Below, in pieces: positions 8,350 through 15,749 of a stretch of 20,333 nt of DNA. Source of the DNA: Rhodoferax sp. (lineage in GTDB: Bacteria > Pseudomonadota > Gammaproteobacteria > Burkholderiales > Burkholderiaceae_C); NCBI GenBank assembly GCA_029946045.1, contig JAQSDS010000391.1, positions 1 to 20,333 of the forward strand, given 5' to 3'. The notes under the pieces were generated by a model that searched no databases, had not been told where the DNA came from, and was given only the letters and a program-made list of their open reading frames with translations. The number at the start of each line of letters is the position of its first letter. The stretch's first letter is position 1. The position numbers were made by a program, and so were the translations under genes.

Positions 8350-10900
8350 CGGCCAGCACCGCGTCCTGGCCAGCGGCGGCTTGCGCTGCCAGCCACGCGG
8401 TCAGCGTGCCGGCGGCCACTACCGCCAGGCACAAGCCCAAGAGCTTGAGCCAGGGCAGCATCAGGTCCATGGTCCAGTGAAAACTTTGCGGATTCACCAC
8501 ATGCACCAGCACGCTCGAGACCACCAAACCCAGCGCCAGTCCCGCCAGGGCGCCCAGCAGCGTCCAGGCGGCGCCCTCGAAGGCGACCACGGTCAGGATT
8601 TGCCGCCGGGTCAGGCCCAAGTGCGCCAGCAGGCCAAATTCCTTGCGACGAGCCAGCACCTGGGCGCTGAAGCTGGCCGCCACGCCGAACAGGCCAATCG
8701 CAATCGCCACTGCCTGCAGCCAGTAAGTCACGGCAAAACTGCGGTCAAAAATACGCAGTGAGGTGGCGCGAATTTGGCCTGGCGTGCCGAACTCCATCAG
8801 CTCACCCGCGCCAGAGCCGGTGCGATCCGCCAGCGCCCGCAGGGTTTCCTGTACTTGAGATGCGTCAGCAGGCTGGGTCAGCCACAGTGCCAGGTCGTTG
8901 GCGCGCTGGTCGCCCGTGAGGCGTTCAAACGCAGCCTTGTCCATGGCGATGGCACCGGTCTGGCGGGCGTAGTCGCGCCAGACACCGGCCACAAAGTACG
9001 CGGTCTTTGCGCCGGTTCTGTTTTGGGCCAGGGTACTGAAGGCCTTAGCCAGTGGGGCAAAAGTCTGGCCCGGCGTGGCACCATGCAGGTCTACCACCGC
9101 TTCGCTCACATAGATGCCAATGTGCCCGGCGGGCACCGGCAGCGGTTCGCCCACCAGTGGTAGGGTTTTGGCCGGGTTAGACAATTCGCGCGCGATCAGT
9201 GCCACCGGTGGCAGGCTGGGTTGCAGCAGCAGTGACACCACGCGCTGCGCCTGCAACTGCTTGACGCCCTGCAGCGCGGCCGCCGCCTGGACATATTCCG
9301 GGCTGAAATACACCGTGTCGCTGGCCGCCAGATTGGCAGAACTGCGTACGTACAAGTCCGCCGGCAGCACCTGGTCGAGCCACTGCGTGACCGACTCCCG
9401 AAAGCTTGCCACCATCACAGTGAGAGCGACTGCCAGACTCAGCGAAGCCACCACGCCACTGACTGCTACCGCCGCCGTTTCGCGCTGGTGCCGGGCGCGC
9501 GCTACCGCCAGCAGTGGCAGGGTCTGGTGCGCCACCAGCGGCACGATGCGATCCAGTAGCAGGCCAATCAGCCAGGGCAGGGCGGTGATACCGCCCACCA
9601 GCAGCAAGGCCACCGACAGGTAGGCCGCCACCGGAATGCCCCAAACAGCCGGCGCCTGGGTCAGTGTGGCACCCAGCAAGATCAGCAGCAGGCTGAGCCA
9701 ATGGCTGTGCGGGCTCGCCCATGTGCCGCCTAGACCTTTGAGTGTTTGCGCCGGCGGCAGGTCTTGCGCCGCCCGGGCTGGCCACCAACCACCCAGCAGC
9801 GCGGCGGCCACTCCCATGGCGCCGTAAAGCAGGGCGGCCCAGCCGCTGAACTGTAGCCGGGGCGCGGTGCCGGCAAAAAAGCCGCCACCCAGGTCGCCGC
9901 CCAGCACCTTCAGAGCCAGTGCGGCCAGCGTTGTGCCCAGGGCAATGCCGGCGGCGCTGCCGAGCAGACCCAGAAACAATGACTCCCACAGCACCAGGCT
10001 CAGGCGTTTGCGGCCGCTCAGGCCCAGCACGCCGAGCAGGGCAAACTGTTGCGCCCGTTTGGCCACGCTCAAGGACAACACCGAAAACACCAGAAATGCG
10101 CCGGTGAACAGGGCAATCAAGGCCAGCACGGTCAGGTTGACCCGGTAGGCGCGCGAGAGCTTGTTGATTTGCGATTGCGCGTCACCCGGCACGCTCAAAG
10201 TCAGGTTGGCGGGCCAGTCGGGCGCGCTTGCCAGGCCACGGACAAAGTCGTCGCGATTGACCCCAGCCTTCAGGCGCAGATCGATGCGGCTGAGCTGACC
10301 TTGCTTGCCAAACAGTTCCTGAGCCGCACCAATGTCCATCACCGCCAGCGCCCGGCCGCTGGCGCGAACACGGCCCGCCACGGTCACCGTCACCGGGTCC
10401 AGGCCGCTTTGCAATTGCAGAGTTGAGCCTGCCAAAGCTTGCGCCGCCGGGTTCAAAAAGGCCTGACCCGGCGCAAACAACGCAAAGCGGTCGGGTGCGT
10501 TCTGGTCGCCCTGGCGGGTGGGCTGCGGCATCAGGTCGGGGGCCACAAAGGCCACCACCAAGGCATCGACACCGATCACCTGCAAGCTGCGCTTGCCCTC
10601 GGGTGTGAGGGCGTAGGTGCCGACTTCGAGCACGGGTGAGGCCAGCGCCACCTGCGGCAATTTGGCGATGCGGGAAAACAAGGCCTCGTCAAACTGGCCT
10701 TGCACGCCGCGCACTTCCAGGTCGGGCTGACCGCCCACCGAACGCGCAGCCTGCGAGAACTCATCGAGTGCGCTGGCGTTGATCAAATGGACTGAGAACG
10801 CTAACGCCACACCCAGCATCACCGCCACCACGGCCGCCGCATTGCGCCAGGGGTGGTGTTTGAGTTCTTGCCAGGAGAAGGTTTTGAGCAGGTCAAGCAT
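8333..10900 (-). CDS. FtsX-like (YbbP-type) ABC transporter permease
   Basis: A large inner-membrane permease of 855 residues with about ten hydrophobic segments: one near residues 20-42, a group about 255-480, and a last group from about 735 to the C-terminus. Two FtsX domains flank long extracytoplasmic regions, an architecture seen in YbbP-type (DUF214) permeases of about 800 residues rather than the shorter LolC/E or MacB. Such permeases work with a LolD/YbbA-like ATPase to act on lipids, lipoproteins or envelope substrates; the substrate here is unknown. The likely partner ATPase is encoded two genes upstream (12904-13596), with pabBC between. The gap from pabBC is 21 bp, so co-transcription is likely. 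The 3' end overlaps the convergent kinase/ATPase gene by 17 bp. Confidence 0.9.
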   Translation of the reverse strand: MLDLLKTFSWQELKHHPWRNAAAVVAVMLGVALAFSVHLINASALDEFSQAARSVGGQPDLEVRGVQGQFDEALFSRIAKLPQVALASPVLEVGTYALTPEGKRSLQVIGVDALVVAFVAPDLMPQPTRQGDQNAPDRFALFAPGQAFLNPAAQALAGSTLQLQSGLDPVTVTVAGRVRASGRALAVMDIGAAQELFGKQGQLSRIDLRLKAGVNRDDFVRGLASAPDWPANLTLSVPGDAQSQINKLSRAYRVNLTVLALIALFTGAFLVFSVLSLSVAKRAQQFALLGVLGLSGRKRLSLVLWESLFLGLLGSAAGIALGTTLAALALKVLGGDLGGGFFAGTAPRLQFSGWAALLYGAMGVAAALLGGWWPARAAQDLPPAQTLKGLGGTWASPHSHWLSLLLILLGATLTQAPAVWGIPVAAYLSVALLLVGGITALPWLIGLLLDRIVPLVAHQTLPLLAVARARHQRETAAVAVSGVVASLSLAVALTVMVASFRESVTQWLDQVLPADLYVRSSANLAASDTVYFSPEYVQAAAALQGVKQLQAQRVVSLLLQPSLPPVALIARELSNPAKTLPLVGEPLPVPAGHIGIYVSEAVVDLHGATPGQTFAPLAKAFSTLAQNRTGAKTAYFVAGVWRDYARQTGAIAMDKAAFERLTGDQRANDLALWLTQPADASQVQETLRALADRTGSGAGELMEFGTPGQIRATSLRIFDRSFAVTYWLQAVAIAIGLFGVAASFSAQVLARRKEFGLLAHLGLTRRQILTVVAFEGAAWTLLGALAGLALGLVVSSVLVHVVNPQSFHWTMDLMLPWLKLLGLCLAVVAAGTLTAWLAAQAAAGQDAVLAVKEDW

Positions 10901-10921
10901 GGGGGCGCAGTGTCTTCCGGT

Positions 10922-12892
10922 TTACAGGCCTGGTCTGGTAGGACCTGCCAGCAGCCGCGCTGGCAGCCAGCCGCGCAAACTGTTGACAAAGGCAAATGCC
11001 TGCACCCGTAGTAGGTCGTCAACCCGCACCACGGCTTCCACCACGCGGCCTTGTTTCAGCGCCATTTCCCGCCCGATGCCGTCGAGCAAGCCGCAGCGCA
11101 GCGGAGGTGTCACCCAACGGCCGTCAAGCAGCAGTGCGATGTTGCCGCGGGTGCATTCGGTCAGCTCACCAGCTTCGTTGTAGAGCAGGGTGTCGAACAC
11201 GGCCGGGTCGGTGGGAGCAAAGGCATCGTAGTGCGCACGGTGCGTGGTTTTGAAGCGGGTGAACTCGCTGTGGGCCTCGGCAAAGGGCCGATTGGCCAGC
11301 TGCAGCGTGACCGGCAAAGGCGAGGGCGGCAGCGCAAAGGCCTGGGCCTGCGCCTGGCCCGTGGTATCCAACAGCAGGCGCACCCGCCAGGCAGCGACGT
11401 CATTGCGAGTTTCCAGTTCCGGCATCAAAACCGCACATAGACCAGGAACAAAATCCCCGTCATCGCGAGGCCCTGCCTTTGTGGGAGGCCCGCCCTCGGG
11501 CCGAAGGATGTCCTGGGGGCAATCGCGGCGAGGGCGCCGCTCCCACAAAACTGACGAGACTCGCAAAGACGGTAGGTGTTCATGGAAAGTCGCTCCAGCG
11601 ACGTGGCAATCCATGAATTCAGGGGCCATCGATTGCTTCAATGCTTTCGCAATGACCGCCTCACCAAATGGAAACCCGAAGTGTGCTGCCGCCCTTCGCA
11701 GGCGGGCCAGGTGGGCCTCCAAATGATGAAAAACCCCGTTTTCCAGGCGCAGTGTTTCCAGCAGCTTGAACGACTCGCTGGCGCGCTCCAAAAAGCCGCG
11801 CTTGATGCGCCATTCCTGCCATTCGGCCTCGGCCGTGGCGTCCGCCGTGATGCCGCTGCCGATGCCGCAGGTGGCGAGTGCGTCGCGCAGCGTGACGGTG
11901 CGAATCGCCACGTTGAAGCTGGCGTGGCCACCAGGGCGCACCACGCCGATGGTGCCGCAATAGATGCCGCGCGCTTGCGGCTCCAGCGACTCGATCATGC
12001 GCATGGCCTGCACCTTGGGTGCGCCGGTGACCGAACCGCACGGAAACAGTGCACTGAAGATGTCGCACAGGCGGATGCCAGGCCGGGTGACGGCGGTCAC
12101 GTCCGACACCATTTGCAGCACCGTGGGCAGCGTTTGCACGGTAAAAAGATGCGGCACCTTGACGCTGTTCGGCTGCGCCACGCGCGACACGTCGTTGCGC
12201 AGCAAATCGACAATCATCACGTTCTCAGCACGCTCCTTGGGCGAGGCCACCAGCGCGGCGGCCAAAATGGCATCCTCCTCGGCGCTGTTGCCACGCGGCG
12301 CGGTGCCTTTCATCGGGCGCGTCAGCAACCGGTCGTCCTGCCAGTCAAAAAACAGCTCGGGCGAAACCGATAGCACCTGCTCGAAGCCGCTGTCGATAAA
12401 AGCCGCGTAGCCCTGGGGCTGGGCCCGCTGCAGGCGCTTGAACAGTGTTTGTGGCTCGCCAGAAAACGCGCCGTGCAGCGGCGCGGTGTAGTTGACCTGG
12501 TACAAATCACCTGCCGCAATGGCCTGGTGCATGCGCGCCATGGCCGCATCAAAATCTGCACGACTCAGTCCGTTTTGCCACTGCACGCGGGTGGCGTCAT
12601 CGTCATCCACTGATTCAGCGGGCCAAGGCAAGGCCTGGGCATAGACGCCGAACCAGGCCAGCGGACCGTCAGGGTCCTGCACTTTGAGTGCGGCATCAAA
12701 TGCGGGTGCGGCCTCATAGCGTAGATAACCCACACACCAGAAGCCTTGTCTGGACAAGGCATCGACGGCTTCCAGCAGCGGCTTGACCTGCTCGGGCGTG
12801 TGTGCCACCAGGATCTGCTCCGGCTGGTCGAAAGCGCAGCGCAAGGCAGCCTGCTGGCCGCGCGGATCACAAAAATCAAGCAGAACCTGCAT
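10922..12892 (-). CDS. pabB: Aminodeoxychorismate synthase component I fused to 4-amino-4-deoxychorismate lyase (PabB-PabC), with internal repeat insertion
   Basis: A bifunctional folate-pathway enzyme of 656 residues. The PabB part (about 1-372) has the chorismate-binding signatures PMKGTAPRG (193-201), KERAENVMIVDLLRND (219-234) and CGSVTGAPK (285-293). It makes aminodeoxychorismate from chorismate with an amidotransferase encoded elsewhere. From about 374 a class IV aminotransferase domain follows (FKLLETLRLENG), with the probable PLP lysine Lys548 in FTRFK, and TECTRGN (578-584) and PPLRCGLLDGIGRE further on; it would release p-aminobenzoate and pyruvate. Codons 413-498 come from a palindromic repeat, entered separately, which lies between a helix and the strand WRVRLLL. 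Without it the protein would be about 570 residues, close to usual for this fusion. Catalytic residues lie outside the insert, so activity may be kept, though this is not certain. Confidence 0.92.
   Translation of the reverse strand: MQVLLDFCDPRGQQAALRCAFDQPEQILVAHTPEQVKPLLEAVDALSRQGFWCVGYLRYEAAPAFDAALKVQDPDGPLAWFGVYAQALPWPAESVDDDDATRVQWQNGLSRADFDAAMARMHQAIAAGDLYQVNYTAPLHGAFSGEPQTLFKRLQRAQPQGYAAFIDSGFEQVLSVSPELFFDWQDDRLLTRPMKGTAPRGNSAEEDAILAAALVASPKERAENVMIVDLLRNDVSRVAQPNSVKVPHLFTVQTLPTVLQMVSDVTAVTRPGIRLCDIFSALFPCGSVTGAPKVQAMRMIESLEPQARGIYCGTIGVVRPGGHASFNVAIRTVTLRDALATCGIGSGITADATAEAEWQEWRIKRGFLERASESFKLLETLRLENGVFHHLEAHLARLRRAAAHFGFPFGEAVIAKALKQSMAPEFMDCHVAGATFHEHLPSLRVSSVLWERRPRRDCPQDILRPEGGPPTKAGPRDDGDFVPGLCAVLMPELETRNDVAAWRVRLLLDTTGQAQAQAFALPPSPLPVTLQLANRPFAEAHSEFTRFKTTHRAHYDAFAPTDPAVFDTLLYNEAGELTECTRGNIALLLDGRWVTPPLRCGLLDGIGREMALKQGRVVEAVVRVDDLLRVQAFAFVNSLRGWLPARLLAGPTRPGL
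11399..11656. repeat. Composite nested palindromic repeat inserted in frame in pabBC
   Basis: A 258-bp block with inverted ends: GTCATTGCG at 11399-11407 and CGCAATGAC at 11648-11656. A second related pair is nested inside: GTCATCGCGAG (11459-11469) and CTCGCAAAGAC (11560-11570). Inside that is a pair of inverted REP-like hairpins (11478-11549). On the right are a further hairpin (CATGGA...GTCGCT-cc-AGCGAC...TCCATG, 11581-11615) and an inverted GCAATC(C/G)ATG pair near 11606-11634. The layout is that of dispersed intergenic repeats built on GTCATTGCGAG...GAAGCAATCC. The length is 86 codons, and the minus-strand frame of pabBC stays open through all of it. No transposase is present. The exact left and right limits are set by the inverted ends only; a target duplication was not seen. 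Confidence 0.75.
11478..11549. repeat. Inverted pair of REP-like hairpins (BIME-like)
   Basis: Two copies of a REP-like unit face each other. The left one reads TTTGTGGGAG then the hairpin GGCCCG-ccct-CGGGCC (11487-11502). The right one is GCGGCG-aggg-CGCCGC (11525-11540) followed by CTCCCACAAA. Outer arms TTTGTGGGAG/CTCCCACAAA are perfectly complementary. The TGTGGGAGCGG...GCCGCGAT pattern of the unit resembles REP sequences known from pseudomonads. It lies inside the pabBC coding region. Confidence 0.75.
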
Positions 12893-12903
12893 ACAGATCG
12901 GTC

Positions 12904-13596
12904 TCAGGTCTTGGTGCTTGTGGCCACGTGCGCGTCGGTGGCGTTGACGTAGTTGACCAGCCCGGTGGCCGTCAGCGTCAACACCCGGTCGGCGCGTTTG
13001 GCAGCGGCGACTGAATGCGTCACCAGCACCATGGCGGCACCGTTCTGGCGGGTTTGCTCGACCAGCGCTTCCATGACGCGGGCAGCGGTGCTGGGGTCGA
13101 GGTTGCCGGTGGGCTCGTCGGCCAGCAACAGCATCGGGCGGTGCACCAGCGCACGGGCAATGGCCACGCGCTGCAACTGGCCGCCGCTGAGTTGCTGCGG
13201 CAGGCGCTCGCCCAAACCCGTCAGTCCCACGGCATCGAGCATGGCCTGAACACGCGCGTCGTCATGCTGGCCGAGCAGCATCAAGGGCAGGGCCACGTTT
13301 TGCGCCACGCTCAGGTGCGGCAGCACGTGAAAGGCCTGAAACACAAAACCGGTTTTCTCGCGGCGCAGGCGCGCCAGTTGCTCGTCGTTGAGGGTGCCCA
13401 GGTCTTGTCCGTCCAGCACCACGGTGCCGCTGTCCCAGCTGTCCAGACCCGCCATGCAGTTGAGCAGCGTGGATTTGCCCACGCCCGACTCACCCACGAT
13501 GGCAACAAATTCGCCCGGGGCCACGCGCAGCGAGACCTGGCTGAAGACGGGGGTCTGGCCGTAGCGTTTGCTGAGGTTCTGAATGATTAGGGTCAT
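12904..13596 (-). CDS. LolD/YbbA-like ABC transporter ATP-binding protein
   Basis: ATPase of the LolD/MacB/YbbA group, 230 residues from the ATG at 13596. Walker A GESGVGKST, signature LSGGQLQR, Walker B LLLADEP followed by TGNLD (typical of this group) and an H-loop VTHS are all present. The frame is open further up to 13707, but that extension is proline-rich, unlike the family, and runs into mazF; starting at MTLIIQNLSKRYG fits relatives. No strong ribosome site precedes it, and the start is 22 bp after the mazF stop. It most likely pairs with the FtsX/YbbP-type permease at 8333-10900, although pabBC lies between the two subunit genes, 11 bp downstream. Confidence 0.92.
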   Translation of the reverse strand: MTLIIQNLSKRYGQTPVFSQVSLRVAPGEFVAIVGESGVGKSTLLNCMAGLDSWDSGTVVLDGQDLGTLNDEQLARLRREKTGFVFQAFHVLPHLSVAQNVALPLMLLGQHDDARVQAMLDAVGLTGLGERLPQQLSGGQLQRVAIARALVHRPMLLLADEPTGNLDPSTAARVMEALVEQTRQNGAAMVLVTHSVAAAKRADRVLTLTATGLVNYVNATDAHVATSTKT

Positions 13597-13618
13597 GGGG
13601 AGGGTAATGGATTCAGCA

Positions 13619-13981
13619 TCAAGCAATGGAAATAATGCCATTGAGCGATTCGCAGGCGGACTCAAACAGTGGGGAGGGAACTTGTTTCCATGGGTGGGGC
13701 CGGGCACCGCGCTTGCGCCAGTCGAATGACTTGGGCTGATGTGTCAGCACATAAGCTATTTCTCCTTTGGCTGTGGTGAGCTTGACCGCAAAGGGGTTGG
13801 TTTCGTTGGATGGCGCATGCGTCATGGGCAAGCCAATGACCATGCCGGTGCGCTCGTTGAAGGCCTTGGGGGAGAGCACCAGCATCGGGTGTTCGTCTTT
13901 CATCTCGGAGCCGATTGGCGGGTTGAAGTCGATCCAGATCATGTCACGCCGGTCGGGCACCCAAAATTTGGTGCCCGGCAT
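13619..13981 (-). CDS. mazF: MazF/PemK-family endoribonuclease toxin
   Basis: A 120-residue toxin of a type II toxin-antitoxin pair; the family cuts RNA at short sequences. Alignment by eye with E. coli MazF is good: VPDRRDMIWIDFNP against VPDMGDLIWVDFDP, then GSEMKDEHPMLVLSP, FNERTGMVIGLPMT, NPFAV and KSFDWRKRGA. Thr54 matches the catalytic Thr52 of E. coli, but His31 stands where E. coli has the catalytic Arg29, and the Gly of the RGD-like motif is Arg. I believe this His is common in a subfamily related to PemK, so it need not mean loss of activity. The start codon overlaps the antitoxin stop (ATGA at 13978-13981), which couples translation of the two. Confidence 0.9.
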   Translation of the reverse strand: MPGTKFWVPDRRDMIWIDFNPPIGSEMKDEHPMLVLSPKAFNERTGMVIGLPMTHAPSNETNPFAVKLTTAKGEIAYVLTHQPKSFDWRKRGARPHPWKQVPSPLFESACESLNGIISIA

Positions 13982-14241
13982 CAGAACACCTCAGCGCCGA
14001 CACGCCCGCTGGCCATGGCTTCGCCACCGTGAACTGCGGGGTCAAAGGCCTTGAGTTTTTGCGCCAAGGTGAGTTTGGGCTCACCAACCGGGCGCAGCAA
14101 CACACCGCCCTCGACCACTTCGACCCGAATCTGTAGACCCAGTGCAAAGTGGGCTGCTTTGGCCACGGGTGCGGTGATGCGCACCGCCAGGCCGTTGCCC
14201 CATTCCTGAATGGTTTGCTCTGCGGTCACAGTGGTGGGCAT
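13981..14241 (-). CDS. mazE: MazE/AbrB-family antitoxin
   Basis: An 86-residue antitoxin upstream of mazF. The N-terminal half fits a SpoVT/AbrB swapped-hairpin DNA-binding domain, with the family pattern IQEWGNGLAVRI (about 11-22) followed by a beta-rich stretch. The acidic and variable C-terminal half would wrap around MazF to block it. A good ribosome site (AGGAG) lies about 7 bases before the ATG. It normally represses its own promoter as a complex with the toxin. Spacing, overlap and gene order are those of a standard mazEF-type module. Confidence 0.9.
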   Translation of the reverse strand: MPTTVTAEQTIQEWGNGLAVRITAPVAKAAHFALGLQIRVEVVEGGVLLRPVGEPKLTLAQKLKAFDPAVHGGEAMASGRVGAEVF

Positions 14242-14307
14242 GGCGAACTCCTGTAAAACGTTGATACGTGTTTATACATCAAATCACATGAAGTCGGAGG
14301 AATTGAG

Positions 14308-14562
14308 GTGCGATTCAAAGTGAGTGCTTCAGAAGAATTATTCTTTTCCGAAGCACTCAGGTGGGTCTATCGGATCGAGGCAGATAACACGGTGATGGGC
14401 GAATCAGCCGGGCGATACGCTTTGCTGCGTGTCCCCCGGCCTTCGGCCTCCTCCTTGACCTCCGCAAAACGTATCACCCGACTGATTTTGCGAGCGGTTG
14501 GGTACGCTGGCAGGGGGAATTTTGACTTCGACAGCTTCAGGTACGGTGATTGGGTTATGTGA
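14308..14562 (+). CDS. Doubtful 84-residue hypothetical ORF in repeat-rich region
   Basis: A GTG start is preceded by GGAGG at 7 bases, a better ribosome site than most real genes here have. The 84-residue product has no signal peptide or recognised domain, and it is basic and Ser/Arg-rich in its middle. Two of the inverted repeats of this region lie within it, and the opposite strand is open as well, so it may just be a translated repeat. I keep it only because of the ribosome site; it may not be a gene. Confidence 0.2.
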   Translation: MRFKVSASEELFFSEALRWVYRIEADNTVMGESAGRYALLRVPRPSASSLTSAKRITRLILRAVGYAGRGNFDFDSFRYGDWVM

Positions 14563-14568
14563 CCGGGC

Positions 14569-14642
14569 TTTGGGGTGAAAGGCGCGCGCCGACGAGCGCT
14601 TGCACACAGCCGCTTCAATTTCGCGTGTGTTTTCACCCCAAA
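14569..14642. repeat. Perfect 12-bp inverted repeat inside a larger nested hairpin
   Basis: TTTGGGGTGAAA (14569-14580) and TTTCACCCCAAA (14631-14642) are perfect inverted copies 50 bp apart. They sit inside a weaker pair at 14545-14561/14651-14667. The arms could form a hairpin of about 120 bases in RNA. No T-run follows, so it does not look like a simple terminator. Confidence 0.6.
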
Positions 14643-14768
14643 ACCGCATGCGCATGGCCCAATCGCCGGGCCGGGTTGAATGCGCCGCGCCGGGTTTGAC
14701 GTAAGGTCTTGATTTTTTCAGGATGCCACATCAGTTTGAATCGCACCCGTGGAATGGCTGACAGTTTG

Positions 14769-15749
14769 CTAACCAGATGCCTGTTGGCAAAAGTCAATCA
14801 CCCGCGCCAGCACCTGCGCCAACGCATCGGGTGCATCACACGCCACCACCTGGCGCTGCGGCATGGAGCGCAGCCAGGTGATCTGGCGCTTGGCGAGCTG
14901 GCGCGTGGCTGCCATGCCCTTGTCGCGCAGTTCGCTCATGGGCCACTGACCGTCCAGGGCTTCCCAGGCCTGGCGGTAGCCGACACAGCGCATGGACGGC
15001 AAATCAGGATGCAGGTCGCCGCGCGCGCGCAGGGCCCTGACCTCGTCCAGAAAACCGTTCGCCAGCATGGCATCAAAGCGCTGGGCAATGCGCTGGTGCA
15101 GCCAGGCGCGATCTAGCGGCTCCAGTGACATAAGCAAGCTGTTCGGATCATCAAGGGGCGCCTCTTGGGCGTCAGAATTTCTGGTTTGAAATGACGACAG
15201 CGGCCGCCCGCTGCTGCGAAACACCTCCAGGGCCCGCGAGATGCGTTGCGAATCTGCCGGTGCCAGCCGAGCGGCGGTCACCTGGTCGACTTGCGCCAGC
15301 TCGGCGTGCAGCGCGGGCCAGCCTTTGTGCGCTGCCTCCAGCGCAATGGCTTCCCGGATGGCGGGGTCGGCGCGCGGCATGTCGTCGAGTCCGTCGCGCA
15401 GCGCCTTGAAATACAGCATGGTGCCACCCACCAGCAGGGGCAATTTGCCGCGCGCCGTGATGTCGGCCATCAACTGCTTTGCGTCAGTCACGAATTCAGC
15501 CGCACTGTAGGCCTGCAAGGGGTCGCGGATGTTGATCAGGTGATGTGGCACCCAAGCCAGTTCGGCGGCCGTGGGTTTGGCGGTGCCAATGTCCATGCCG
15601 CGGTACACCAAGGCGGAATCGACACTGATGATCTCCACGGGCCAATGTTGCGCAATCGCCAGTGCGGCCGCTGTTTTGCCGGACGCGGTGGGACCCACCA
15701 GCGCCAGATAGCGTGGCAGGGCAACATTTAATTGGAATCTGACCCCCAT
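14769..15749 (-). CDS. miaA: tRNA dimethylallyltransferase (MiaA)
   Basis: MiaA transfers a dimethylallyl group to the N6 of A37 in tRNAs that read codons starting with U, which supports accurate decoding. The 326-residue product fits the family. The P-loop GPTASGKT (19-26) and the [16 protein letters not shown] motif that recognises the tRNA are clear, and HHLINIRDP and [10 protein letters not shown] follow. The start is the ATG at 15749, because the open frame above it is only antiparallel reading of the MFS gene; a GGAGA lies 9-10 bases before the ATG. Its start overlaps the stop of the MFS gene by one base (TAATG), so expression is coupled to it. Confidence 0.96.
   Translation of the reverse strand: MGVRFQLNVALPRYLALVGPTASGKTAAALAIAQHWPVEIISVDSALVYRGMDIGTAKPTAAELAWVPHHLINIRDPLQAYSAAEFVTDAKQLMADITARGKLPLLVGGTMLYFKALRDGLDDMPRADPAIREAIALEAAHKGWPALHAELAQVDQVTAARLAPADSQRISRALEVFRSSGRPLSSFQTRNSDAQEAPLDDPNSLLMSLEPLDRAWLHQRIAQRFDAMLANGFLDEVRALRARGDLHPDLPSMRCVGYRQAWEALDGQWPMSELRDKGMAATRQLAKRQITWLRSMPQRQVVACDAPDALAQVLARVIDFCQQASG

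Larger units (their letters stand above)
14242..14768. other. Gene-poor 527-bp stretch with several inverted repeats
   Basis: The left 60 bp should hold the mazE promoter and operator: an AT-rich TATAAA-containing stretch with TGAT...ATCA half-sites lies near 14260-14282. The rest contains at least four inverted repeats: 14323-14357 (AGTGCTTC/GAAGCACT), 14410-14425 with 14464-14479 (14 of 16), 14545-14561 with 14651-14667 (13 of 17, all differences being T/C), and 14569-14580 with 14631-14642 (12 of 12). The last two are nested and would form one long hairpin in plus-strand RNA, since the T/C differences become U-G pairs. It resembles a dispersed repeat or remnant of a small mobile element more than a gene. 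No known RNA family was recognised. Confidence 0.6.

Noticed and set aside
11399..11656. CRISPR array or insertion sequence as explanation for the repeats in pabBC
   Set aside because: There are no regularly spaced direct repeats with unique spacers, and no transposase frame or target duplication; the units are inverted and nested.
13597..13707. N-terminal extension of the LolD-like ATPase
   Set aside because: It overlaps mazF and is unlike the family; relatives start at the residue encoded at 13596.
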